Assembly (NCBI GenBank): GCA_934630985.1
Contig: CAKTXO010000123.1
Span: 1-5,036, forward strand
DNA length: 5,036 nt
Source of the DNA: an uncultured Oscillospiraceae bacterium
GTDB lineage: Bacteria > Bacillota > Clostridia > Oscillospirales > Oscillospiraceae
Reading direction: 5' to 3'
The notes below the pieces were generated by a model. The model searched no databases. It was not told where the DNA came from and saw nothing but the letters and a program-made list of their open reading frames with translations. Shown here piece after piece: positions 1 through 4,997 of the stretch. Position numbers and translations under genes: made by a program. Every line of letters begins with the position of its first letter. Position 1 is the first letter of the stretch.

Positions 1-638
1 AAAACGGTAAATTCCGGTGTGCCGGGAATGGCGGCAAGGCAGAAATAGACGGCGCAAAGGCCGGAAAAAATCCGGGTCTTCGGCTTGCCCAGAGAAACCT
101 TCCGGGCGGCATCGCAATAGCTGAAAAAGGTAAGGGACAGGCTTGCCAGCAGGTCAAAGAGGTACTTTTGCAGCTGGGGCTGACTGCTCCAGCCCCGGTA
201 GTTGTCGATGAGGTGCAGCAGGAAAAAAACACAGACGGCCAGCGGCAGCAGGAAGAGGACTTTGCGCTTTTTCAGGGTGCACACGCCCTGGACAATCAGG
301 CAGACTCCGGCAATCAGTCCCAGGATTTTCCAAAGGGTTCCCACTGGCCCGGCCATCTGGCCGGAATTTCCCAGGGCGGTAAGGAAAATGCCCAGGCCGC
401 CGAGCACCTGTCCTGAGGCGGCGAGCTTATTTTCTCCTGCCTCCCAGCCCCGGCGGGCGGCAAGGGCGAACAGCACCAGGCACAGGCCGGTGAGCAGAAA
501 AATACCCGTTTCCACCAGGGTCCCGGTTTCCAGCAGGCCTCTGGCATCCGTATGGTTTCGGAAGAGCAGCCAGCGCAGGCCGGCGCAGACCAGCCCCGAA
601 AGCAGGGCCAGAAGGGGTATCCATTTCCTATTTTTCAT
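1..638 (-). CDS. Polytopic membrane protein of unknown function, 3' end cut by window edge
   Basis: An uninterrupted minus-strand frame runs from an ATG at 638-636 to the left edge, giving 212 codons without a stop, so the C-terminus is missing. The start is chosen because GGAGG (651-647) lies 8 nt upstream. The protein begins MKNRKWIPLLALLSGLVCAG and is very hydrophobic, with likely membrane segments near residues 6-26, 41-61, 74-90, 103-121, 127-143, 157-175 and 190-206. Short charged loops separate them, such as RRGWEAGENK and KKRK. No catalytic motif is visible. After the first segment comes a DARGLLETGTL stretch, which resembles the loop after TM1 in uncharacterised membrane proteins of gut Clostridia; that is a recollection, not a search result. 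The gene is divergent from plsC and has its own promoter at 699-671. Transporter or sensor roles cannot be distinguished. The frame is confidently coding; the function is unknown. Confidence 0.8.
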   Translation of the reverse strand, partial: MKNRKWIPLLALLSGLVCAGLRWLLFRNHTDARGLLETGTLVETGIFLLTGLCLVLFALAARRGWEAGENKLAASGQVLGGLGIFLTALGNSGQMAGPVGTLWKILGLIAGVCLIVQGVCTLKKRKVLFLLPLAVCVFFLLHLIDNYRGWSSQPQLQKYLFDLLASLSLTFFSYCDAARKVSLGKPKTRIFSGLCAVYFCLAAIPGTPEFTV

Positions 639-670
639 AGGTTAATCCTCCAAACGCTCAGGATACAGGC

Positions 671-699
671 ATTATACCAGTTGATTGTCCCAATTTCCA
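671..699 (-). promoter_or_regulatory. SigA-type promoter with extended -10 for the leftward membrane protein gene
   Basis: Read on the minus strand, TGGAAA (699-694, four of six matches to TTGACA) is followed after exactly 17 nt by a perfect TATAAT (676-671). A TG one base upstream (679-678) makes it an extended -10. Transcription would start near 664, giving a leader of about 25 nt that contains the GGAGG at 651-647 before the ATG at 638. Position and spacing fit the membrane protein gene well. Confidence 0.65.
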
Positions 700-736
700 G
701 CCCTTTGCGGAAAAACTCTTTGTGGAGTATTTGGCC

Positions 737-765
737 TTGTTTCAGGGTGGGTTTCCGGGTATAAT
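737..765 (+). promoter_or_regulatory. Candidate SigA promoter reading rightward toward plsC
   Basis: TTGTTT (737-742) and a perfect TATAAT (760-765) are separated by 17 nt on the plus strand. Transcription would start near 772. The next gene on this strand, plsC, begins at 1275, so the transcript would have a leader of about 500 nt made almost wholly of palindromic repeats. It may be the original plsC promoter pushed away by repeat insertion, or it may drive an untranslated RNA. Only the first three bases of the -35 match the consensus. Confidence 0.45.
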
Positions 766-816
766 GAAAAAAACGGGTAGGAATGGGAATATACGATTGT
801 GTGCTGCGATAGAGGT

Positions 817-886
817 TGTCATTGCGAACCAGTGACCGATATCACTGGTGTGGCCCCTTCCAGGGATTCCCTCCGGTCACAATCCG
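817..886 (+). repeat. Palindromic repeat unit A, apparently interrupted by 26 nt
   Basis: The unit opens TGTCATTGCGA like the arms of the 166-bp elements at 1066 and 3708. Its inner stem ACCAGTGA (828-835) pairs perfectly with TCACTGGT (842-849) around the loop CCGATA. GTGG follows, but the expected continuation CAATCC appears only at 880-885, after 26 extra bases (854-879). With those removed, ATTGC would pair with GCAAT as in the other units. It is a solitary diverged relative of the arms seen at 1068 and 1160. Confidence 0.6.
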
Positions 887-894
887 TTTCCCCC

Positions 895-938
895 TTGGCT
901 CCCCCTTTGGGGGAGCTGTCACGAAGTGACTGAGAGGG
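895..938 (-). repeat. Two-hairpin intergenic repeat module, inverted copy
   Basis: There are two adjacent perfect hairpins: GCTCCCCC (898-905) with GGGGGAGC (909-916) around TTT, and GTCAC (918-922) with GTGAC (926-930) around GAA. Read on the minus strand, the order is small hairpin, a short linker, a larger CT/AG-rich hairpin and then CAAG. This matches the two modules at 950-992 and 1001-1050. Modules of this look are common between genes of gut Clostridia (recollection). No coding potential is supported here. Confidence 0.65.
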
Positions 939-949
939 CAAATAAAACC

Positions 950-992
950 CTCTCCGCCCCTTTCAGGGGCACCTCTCCCATAGGGAGAGGCA
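950..992 (+). repeat. Two-hairpin intergenic repeat module
   Basis: GCCCC (956-960) pairs with GGGGC (966-970), and CCTCTCCC (972-979) pairs with GGGAGAGG (983-990) around ATA. The frame is CTCCG, hairpin 1, CACCT overlapping hairpin 2, then AGGC. It is followed directly by a module of the same design with different stem sequences, so the two form a tandem pair. Confidence 0.65.
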
Positions 993-1000
993 AGTGACCC

Positions 1001-1050
1001 CCATCCGTCACGGCTACACGCCGTGCCACCTTCCCCGTAGGGGAAGGCTC
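1001..1050 (+). repeat. Two-hairpin intergenic repeat module, second tandem copy
   Basis: CACGGC (1009-1014) pairs with GCCGTG (1020-1025) around TACAC, and CCTTCCCC (1029-1036) pairs with GGGGAAGG (1040-1047) around GTA. The linkers match the previous module, whereas both stems have changed on both sides so that pairing is kept. The second hairpin recurs almost identically at 1234-1252. Confidence 0.65.
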
Positions 1051-1065
1051 AGACTGTCGAAAAAT

Positions 1066-1231
1066 CATGTCATTGCGAGGCAGTGCGCACACTGCCGTGG
1101 CAATCCCCGGAATTTTCAAACATTTTAGATCCTAAACCAGCGGTTTTTACTTCTATCCGGGGGATTCCCACACCAGTCTGCGGACTGGTTCGGAATGACA
1201 ACGTATATTGGGGGCTTTTTTTGACACGCTG
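1066..1231 (+). repeat. 166-bp composite palindromic element, copy 1 (MITE- or BIME-like)
   Basis: The block matches the reverse complement of 3708-3872 with about eight differences (roughly 95% identity, counted by eye). It has 41-nt inverted arms at 1068-1108 and 1160-1200 around a 51-nt AT-richer core, followed by a 31-nt tail that includes a run of seven T. Each arm is itself a hairpin. In the left arm ATTGC/GCAAT and GGCAGT/ACTGCC pair; in the right arm, on its complement, ATTCC/GGAAT and ACCAGT/ACTGGT pair. Both keep a GA/GTG internal loop. The element carries no credible gene, so if mobile it would depend on proteins supplied in trans. The outer ATTGCGA...GCAATC pattern resembles palindromic repeats known from many bacteria. 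Confidence 0.75.
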
Positions 1232-1232
1232 C

Positions 1233-1254
1233 ACCTTCCCCGTGGGGGAAGGCT
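1233..1254 (+). repeat. Solitary hairpin upstream of the plsC ribosome binding site
   Basis: CCTTCCCC (1234-1241) pairs with GGGGAAGG (1245-1252) around GTG. It is nearly identical to the second hairpin of the module at 1001-1050 and looks like a truncated module that lost hairpin 1. It abuts the end of element copy 1 and lies 11 nt before the plsC Shine-Dalgarno, so it would form part of the plsC leader. Confidence 0.55.
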
Positions 1255-1274
1255 TAATCGATTGGAGGAAAATT

Positions 1275-2114
1275 ATGCTCTTAAAAATCATTGCCGGGGT
1301 ATCCCTGGTGCTTGCCTGCGTATTATATCTGTGCCTGGGATGGGCGATCTGGACAGTGCCGGTGGCCTTTGTGGGGCTTTTCCTGATCGGCTTTGCTCTG
1401 GCGGTGCTCTTTCTGTGGCTCATCTGCGCCCGGGTTGACCTTACAAAGCCCCAGGAGGAGGACGACCGGTTCTACCGCTCTGTCATGTATGTGTATATTG
1501 AAGCCCTGATCCAGCTGGTTCGGGTGCGGCTCCACACGAAAGGTCTGGAAAACACCCCGAAAAACGGCCGGTTTCTCCTGGTATGCAACCACCTGTTCAT
1601 TGCCGACCCGGGAATCGTGCTCCACTGCTTCCGGAAAAGCCAGTTGGCCTTTCTGACCAAGAAGGAAAATTACAGCCTGCCCTTCATCGGCGCCTTTATG
1701 CACAAAATTCTCTGCCAGCCTGTGGATCGGGAAAACGACCGGCAGGCGCTGAAATCCATCATCAAATGCATCCAGCTTATCCGGGAGGACAAGGTCTCCG
1801 TCTGCGCCTTCCCGGAGGGCTACACCAGCAAGGACGGCAAGCTCCACCCCTTCCGCTCCGGGGTTTTCAAAATCGCCCAGAAGACGAACGTGCCCATTGT
1901 GGTGTGCACCATCCGGGGCACCCGGGAGATTTTCAAAAACCTCAGGCACCTGCGCTGCACGGATGTGGACTTCCATCTGGTGGAGGTCATTGCGCCGGAG
2001 GGCTACGCGGGAATGAACACCGTGGAGCTGGGAGAAATGATTTACGAGAAAATGATCGGCGATCTGGGGGAAGAATTCCGTTTTGACCCCGAAAAAGGGG
2101 GGCTTCCCTCTTGA
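1275..2114 (+). CDS. plsC: 1-acyl-sn-glycerol-3-phosphate acyltransferase (PlsC/LPLAT family)
   Basis: This 279-residue membrane enzyme should transfer a fatty acyl group to lysophosphatidic acid to give phosphatidic acid, an early step of phospholipid synthesis. Two hydrophobic segments (about residues 2-22 and 27-50) anchor it. The family motifs follow in order: NHLFIAD (H106 and D111 form the HX4D catalytic pair), a PVDREN block at 149-154, FPEG at 179-182 with downstream FRSG, and VPIVV at 206-210. The ATG at 1275 is chosen because GGAGG (1264-1268) sits 6 nt upstream. The frame is open back to 1083, but that stretch is repeat DNA without a ribosome binding site. The enzyme class is clear from the motifs. 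The exact acceptor (lysophosphatidate or another lysophospholipid) is inferred. The stop codon lies inside the glyQS promoter. Confidence 0.9.
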   Translation: MLLKIIAGVSLVLACVLYLCLGWAIWTVPVAFVGLFLIGFALAVLFLWLICARVDLTKPQEEDDRFYRSVMYVYIEALIQLVRVRLHTKGLENTPKNGRFLLVCNHLFIADPGIVLHCFRKSQLAFLTKKENYSLPFIGAFMHKILCQPVDRENDRQALKSIIKCIQLIREDKVSVCAFPEGYTSKDGKLHPFRSGVFKIAQKTNVPIVVCTIRGTREIFKNLRHLRCTDVDFHLVEVIAPEGYAGMNTVELGEMIYEKMIGDLGEEFRFDPEKGGLPS

Positions 2115-2139
2115 TTTACCGGGAAAATCCCTGTATAAT
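2111..2139 (+). promoter_or_regulatory. SigA promoter for glyQS, -35 over the plsC stop codon
   Basis: TTGATT (2111-2116) and a perfect TATAAT (2134-2139) are 17 nt apart. The plsC stop TGA is at 2112-2114, inside the -35 box. Transcription should start near 2146, leaving a leader of only about 27 nt before the ATG at 2173. That is far too short for the T-box riboswitch often found ahead of aminoacyl-tRNA synthetase genes in Firmicutes. Confidence 0.7.
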
Positions 2140-2172
2140 AGCACACAACTGAAAAAACTTGGAGGAAAAACC

Positions 2173-3600
2173 ATGAAAAACAGTGAAAAGACTCTGGATA
2201 TGATCGTAAACCTCTGCAAAAGCCGGGGCTTCGTCTACGCAGGCTCCGAAATCTACGGCGGCCTTGCCAACGCCTGGGACTACGGCCCTCTGGGCGTGGA
2301 ATTCAAGAACAACGTGAAGAAGGCCTGGCTGAAGAAGTTCGTCCAGGAATCCGACTACAACGTGGGCCTGGATGCCGCCATTCTGATGAACCCCACCACC
2401 TGGGTCACCACCGGCCATGTGGGCAACTTCTCTGACCCCCTGGTTGACTGCAAGGGCTGCGGCTCCCGTCAGCGGGCGGACAAGCTCATCGAGTCCTGCG
2501 AGTCCGGCAAGGACGTGAACGTGGACGCCATGAGCTTTGAGGAAATGGACGCCTTCATCGCAAACCATGAGGAGGTTGTCTGCCCCAACTGCGGCAAGCA
2601 CCACTTCACCCCCATCCGGAAGTTCAACCTGATGTTCAAGACCCAGATCGGCGTCACCGAGGATTCTTCCTCCACCGTCTACCTGCGTCCGGAAACCGCC
2701 CAGGGCATTTTCGTGAACTTCGCCAACATCCAGCGCACCACCCGGAAGAAGCTGCCCTTCGGCGTATGCCAGGTGGGCAAGGCCTTCCGGAACGAAATCA
2801 CCCCGGGCAACTTCACCTTCCGTACCCGGGAGTTCGAGCAGATGGAGTGCGAGTTCTTCTGCCAGCCCGGCACCGACCTGGAGTGGTTCGCCTACTGGAA
2901 GGACTTCTGCAAGCACTGGCTGACGAGCCTGGGCATCCGGGAGGATTCCCTGCGGCTGCGTGACCACGAGCCTGCGGAGCTGGCCTTCTATTCCCGGGCG
3001 ACCACCGATATCGAGTACCAGTTCCCCTTCGGCTCCGGCTGGGGCGAGCTGTGGGGCATTGCCGACCGTACCGACTACGACCTGGGCCGTCATCAGGAGG
3101 CCTCCGGCAAGAGCCTGGACTACTACGATCAGGAAAAGGGCGAGCACTATATCCCCTACGTCATTGAGCCTTCCCTTGGCTGCGACCGGGTAGCTCTGGC
3201 CTTCCTGTGCGAGGCCTACGACGAGGAGCAGGTGGGCGTTGACAAGAAGGGCAATCCCGACATCCGCACGGTGCTGCATCTGCATCCTTATCTGGCTCCC
3301 TTCAAGGCCGCCATCCTGCCTCTGAGCAAGAAGCTCAGCCCCAAGGCCGAGGAAATCTACAAGATGCTCAAGAAGGACTTCATGGTGGACTTCGACGATG
3401 CCGGCTCCATCGGCAAGCGTTACCGCCGGGAGGACGAGATCGGCACCCCTCTGTGCGTCACCGTGGACTTCCAGACCGTTGGCGACGAGAATACCCCTGC
3501 CGACAACTGCGTCACCGTCCGTGACCGGGACACCATGGAGCAGGTGAGAATCCCCATTTCCGAGCTGCGGGATTACATCGCCAAGAAGTGCGAGTTCTAA
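2173..3600 (+). CDS. glyQS: Glycine--tRNA ligase, single-chain dimeric type
   Basis: This cytosolic class II synthetase charges tRNA-Gly with glycine at the expense of ATP. It is 475 residues long and of the single-polypeptide (alpha2) type also called glyS, not the separate alpha and beta chains. Visible landmarks are the N-terminal [14 protein letters not shown] block (28-41), two Cys pairs (C93/C96 and C137/C140) that look like a zinc site within the inserted domain, and motif 2 around [20 protein letters not shown] (202-221). Motif 3 is [10 protein letters not shown] (331-340), and a C-terminal anticodon-binding domain starts near 374. The ATG at 2173 follows GGAGG (2161-2165) by 7 nt. 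The in-frame upstream ATG at 2083 lies inside plsC and is rejected. The gene has its own promoter and is closed by a strong terminator, so it is probably transcribed both alone and by read-through from plsC. It appears intact. Confidence 0.97.
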   Translation: MKNSEKTLDMIVNLCKSRGFVYAGSEIYGGLANAWDYGPLGVEFKNNVKKAWLKKFVQESDYNVGLDAAILMNPTTWVTTGHVGNFSDPLVDCKGCGSRQRADKLIESCESGKDVNVDAMSFEEMDAFIANHEEVVCPNCGKHHFTPIRKFNLMFKTQIGVTEDSSSTVYLRPETAQGIFVNFANIQRTTRKKLPFGVCQVGKAFRNEITPGNFTFRTREFEQMECEFFCQPGTDLEWFAYWKDFCKHWLTSLGIREDSLRLRDHEPAELAFYSRATTDIEYQFPFGSGWGELWGIADRTDYDLGRHQEASGKSLDYYDQEKGEHYIPYVIEPSLGCDRVALAFLCEAYDEEQVGVDKKGNPDIRTVLHLHPYLAPFKAAILPLSKKLSPKAEEIYKMLKKDFMVDFDDAGSIGKRYRREDEIGTPLCVTVDFQTVGDENTPADNCVTVRDRDTMEQVRIPISELRDYIAKKCEF

Positions 3601-3625
3601 GGAAACTCGGAATTTCAGATTTTTT

Positions 3626-3663
3626 GACCCGTGTTCTCAGGAACACGGGTCTTTTCCCTTTTT
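3626..3663 (+). terminator. Intrinsic terminator of glyQS
   Basis: GACCCGTGTTC (3626-3636) and GAACACGGGTC (3641-3651) form a perfect 11-bp stem with a TCAG loop. TTTT, CCC and then TTTTT follow. It begins 26 nt after the glyQS stop codon. The opposite strand lacks a T tract after the stem, so it acts on rightward transcription only. It should separate plsC-glyQS from the yabP cluster. Confidence 0.9.
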
Positions 3664-3686
3664 CAGAGAACCAATTAAGGACTCGT

Positions 3687-3706
3687 AGGGGCGGCCATTG
3701 GCCGCC
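3687..3706 (+). repeat. GC-rich short palindrome next to element copy 2
   Basis: GGCGGCC (3690-3696) pairs perfectly with GGCCGCC (3700-3706) around ATT, preceded by GTAGG. It abuts the edge of element copy 2, at the position where copy 1 carries the CCTTCCCC hairpin. It resembles a further short intergenic palindrome family of gut Firmicutes (recollection). There is no T tract, so it is not a terminator. Confidence 0.5.
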
Positions 3707-3707
3707 T

Positions 3708-3872
3708 CAGCGTGCCAAAAAAGCCCTCAATATACGTTGTCATTCCGAACCAGTCCGCAGACTGGTGTGGGAATCCCCCAGATAGAAGTAAAAGCCACTG
3801 GTTTAGGATCTAAAATGTTTGAAAATTAGGGGGATTGCCACGGCAGTGTGCGCACTGCCTCGCAATGACATG
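3708..3872 (-). repeat. 165-bp composite palindromic element, copy 2, inverted relative to copy 1
   Basis: The reverse complement of this block aligns with 1066-1231 with about seven substitutions and one missing T. The 41-nt arms are at 3738-3778 and 3830-3870 with a 51-nt core, exactly the dimensions of copy 1. The hairpin stems are identical to those of copy 1, and the differences fall in the core and the tail. Homology stops at CAGCGTG (3708-3714) on one side and at TG (3871-3872) on the other. It fills most of the gap between the glyQS terminator and the yabP promoter and contains no supported gene. Confidence 0.75.
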
Positions 3873-3903
3873 CGTGGTACGATGGTGCCCGGACGAACCG
3901 GCC

Positions 3904-3932
3904 GCATAACCTGCCCCCTGGGTGCATAGGCT
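3904..3932 (+). promoter_or_regulatory. SigE-like sporulation promoter ahead of yabP
   Basis: GCATAAC (3904-3910) and CATAGGCT (3925-3932) are 14 nt apart. The Bacillus SigE consensus, from memory, is KMATATT, 14-15 nt, CATACAHT; matches are five of seven and six of eight. The site ends 21 nt before the yabP ATG. B. subtilis yabP is a mother-cell gene under SigE, which agrees. The sequence shows only this weak consensus match. Confidence 0.45.
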
Positions 3933-3953
3933 TTACGGCAAGGAGGGAAGGCC

Positions 3954-4214
3954 ATGGAGGAAGCGCATTTGCCCCACAAGCTGCAACTCAACGAGCGAGA
4001 AAGCCTGACCATGACCGGGGTGGCCGAGGTGGTCAGCTTCGACGAAAATACGGTGGTGCTCCAGACGTCCCTGGGGCTTCTGGTAATTCAGGGTCAGCAG
4101 CTTCAACTGAAAAACCTGACCCTGGAGGGAGGCCAGGTGGCCGTGGAAGGGAGCATCCGGGCTCTGTCCTACGAGGAACCCCGGCAGACCGGCTGGCGCA
4201 GACTGTTCCGATGA
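3954..4214 (+). CDS. yabP: Sporulation protein YabP
   Basis: This 86-residue protein matches the small YabP/YqfC sporulation family in length, composition and core pattern. After the N-terminal HKLQLNERESLTMTGV (8-23) come alternating beta-like segments: VVSFD (26-30), VVLQTSLGLLVIQG (34-47) and LQLKNLTLEGGQVAVEG (50-66). A basic tail WRRLFR ends the chain. There is no signal peptide or membrane segment. The ATG at 3954 follows a strong AAGGAGGG (3940-3947). The stop overlaps the yabQ start in an ATGA, so the two are translationally coupled. In B. subtilis YabP is made in the mother cell and, with YabQ, is connected with spore coat/cortex formation. The identity rests on the family pattern together with the conserved yabP-yabQ-divIC order. 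Confidence 0.9.
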   Translation: MEEAHLPHKLQLNERESLTMTGVAEVVSFDENTVVLQTSLGLLVIQGQQLQLKNLTLEGGQVAVEGSIRALSYEEPRQTGWRRLFR

Positions 4215-4852
4215 CTCCGGAAACGGCGGCCTGGCGGCTTCTGTGCGCCCTGGCACTGGGGGCGGCGCTGGGGCTGCTTTACGGCTTTCTGCGGCCTCTG
4301 CGGCCGAAGCACACGGTGCTTGCCGATGGGCTTTTCCTGCTGGGAGCCTTCTGGGCCTGGCTCTACTACAACTTCGCCCTGTGCGGCGGGGACATCCGTC
4401 TGGGCTGCTGCGGGGGGCTTCTCGCCGGAGGGCTTGCCTGGGAGCGCACCGCCGGACGGTGGCTCAGGCCGGTTTTTTGGTGGTTTTGGCTTAAAATCCA
4501 GGGGCTTTGGAGGCTTACGTTGTTTCCCGTCGAAAAAATTTTCCGTTTCACGAAAATTTTGTTTGCATCTGTGAAAAAATGGGTTACAATAGTAAGAAAC
4601 CATGTCCCACCCCGGAAGAACCGGCAAAGAGGTAATACCCATGAAAGAATTCAAAACCGGAAAGGTAAAAATCAAGCTGCGTCCCGCCCCGGCGGCGCTG
4701 AAAATCGCCCTGATCGCCCTGATCGTCTTCTCCATTTCCGCCCTGGTTGCCCTGCGGTGGGTACACAACGGCATCACGGAGGCGACGGCGGAAAAGCAGC
4801 AGCAGGCGGCGGCTCTGGAGGGCACAAACGCCGACTTGCAGGAAAGAATTGA
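4211..4852 (+). CDS. yabQ: Spore cortex protein YabQ, with an unusual overrun into divIC
   Basis: This integral membrane sporulation protein is required for spore cortex synthesis in B. subtilis. It starts at ATG 4211 in a 4-nt overlap with yabP. Hydrophobic segments lie near residues 10-29, 36-57 and 64-77, followed by the aromatic basic stretch PVFWWFWLKIQGLWRLTLF (87-105) and a basic helix that ends around KKWVTIVRN (122-130). This layout fits YabQ. The frame then has no stop until 4850-4852 and reads 213 residues. The last 70 or so overlap divIC in another frame and look like a Gly/Arg/Ala-rich by-product of divIC coding, so the functional protein is probably about 130-150 residues. Either the stop was lost naturally or an indel shifted the end; a six-A run at 4574-4579 is a candidate site. 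Confidence 0.8.
   Translation: MTPETAAWRLLCALALGAALGLLYGFLRPLRPKHTVLADGLFLLGAFWAWLYYNFALCGGDIRLGCCGGLLAGGLAWERTAGRWLRPVFWWFWLKIQGLWRLTLFPVEKIFRFTKILFASVKKWVTIVRNHVPPRKNRQRGNTHERIQNRKGKNQAASRPGGAENRPDRPDRLLHFRPGCPAVGTQRHHGGDGGKAAAGGGSGGHKRRLAGKN
4563..4590 (+). promoter_or_regulatory. Candidate SigA promoter for divIC inside the 3' part of yabQ
   Basis: TTGCAT (4563-4568) and TACAAT (4585-4590, five of six matches) are 16 nt apart in a locally AT-rich patch within otherwise GC-rich coding sequence. Transcription would start near 4597 and give a leader of about 44 nt before the divIC ATG. A vegetative promoter here would let an essential division gene be expressed independently of the sporulation genes upstream. 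Confidence 0.5.
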
Positions 4853-4943
4853 CAAGGCCGGTTCCGTCCAGGGCATTCAGGACATTGCCAGAGACGAGCT
4901 TGGTCTTGTGAATCCGGACACCGTCCTCATTCAACCGGAATAA
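4641..4943 (+). CDS. divIC: Cell division protein DivIC (FtsB/DivIC family septum initiator)
   Basis: This 100-residue bitopic membrane protein has a basic N-terminus (KEFKTGKVKIKLR), one membrane segment at about 20-40, and a predicted coiled coil at about 45-73 rich in Glu, Gln and Ala. The C-terminal IARDELGLVNPDTVLIQPE (82-100) is the typical end of the FtsB/DivIC family. In Firmicutes DivIC forms a complex with FtsL and DivIB at the division septum. The ATG at 4641 is preceded by AAAGAGG (4626-4632) at 8 nt. An in-frame ATG at 4602 would add 13 residues but has no clear ribosome binding site. Its position after yabQ and before an S1-domain gene matches B. subtilis. The sequence overlaps the yabQ frame but is the clearly selected frame here. 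Confidence 0.92.
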   Translation: MKEFKTGKVKIKLRPAPAALKIALIALIVFSISALVALRWVHNGITEATAEKQQQAAALEGTNADLQERIDKAGSVQGIQDIARDELGLVNPDTVLIQPE

Positions 4944-4944
4944 T

Positions 4945-4957
4945 TGACGAAACGTCA
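4945..4957 (+). promoter_or_regulatory. Short inverted repeat between divIC and the S1-domain gene, possible operator
   Basis: TGACG (4945-4949) and CGTCA (4953-4957) flank AAA just after the divIC stop codon. TTGACG (4944-4949) could also serve as a -35 box, with the weak TATGCG (4965-4970) as a -10 at 15 nt. The symmetry may mark a regulator site or be chance; the evidence is limited to these bases. Confidence 0.2.
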
Positions 4958-4997
4958 TTATAAATATGCGATTACATTTGGAGGAAGCAGAGCATAT

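Noticed and set aside
202..645. Plus-strand open frames opposite the left membrane protein gene
   Set aside because: The minus strand has a ribosome binding site, a promoter and clear membrane segments; the plus-strand frames are Arg/Pro/Ser-rich shadows.
1204..1222. Promoter (TATATT) or terminator (run of seven T) at the right end of element copy 1
   Set aside because: No -35 box lies 16-18 nt upstream of TATATT, and no hairpin directly abuts the T run; both are better described as conserved parts of the repeat.
817..1254. CRISPR array
   Set aside because: The repeats differ in length, family and orientation, spacing is irregular, and no unique spacers of even size or cas genes are present.
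1083..1274. Longer N-terminus for plsC starting at 1083
   Set aside because: The added 64 codons translate element copy 1 and have no ribosome binding site, whereas the ATG at 1275 has GGAGG at good spacing and is followed by a membrane anchor.
919..1423. Minus-strand open frames within the repeat region
   Set aside because: They are composed of translated hairpin repeats, such as LPLPMGEVPLKG and SPTGKV, and lack ribosome binding sites; repeat families like this often yield spurious proteins.
1323..2219. Minus-strand open frame of 298 codons opposite plsC
   Set aside because: It is antisense to plsC and spans the plsC/glyQS boundary and the glyQS promoter; no ribosome binding site or recognisable motif.
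2116..3285. Long minus-strand open frame of 389 codons opposite glyQS
   Set aside because: It is antisense to an unmistakable synthetase gene and consists of Val/Leu/Gly/Ala-rich sequence typical of the reverse reading of GC-rich codons, without a ribosome binding site or domain.
4602..4640. Upstream ATG start for divIC
   Set aside because: It has no Shine-Dalgarno sequence, and the added residues (MSHPGRTGKEVIP) do not resemble a DivIC N-terminus; the ATG at 4641 has AAAGAGG at 8 nt.
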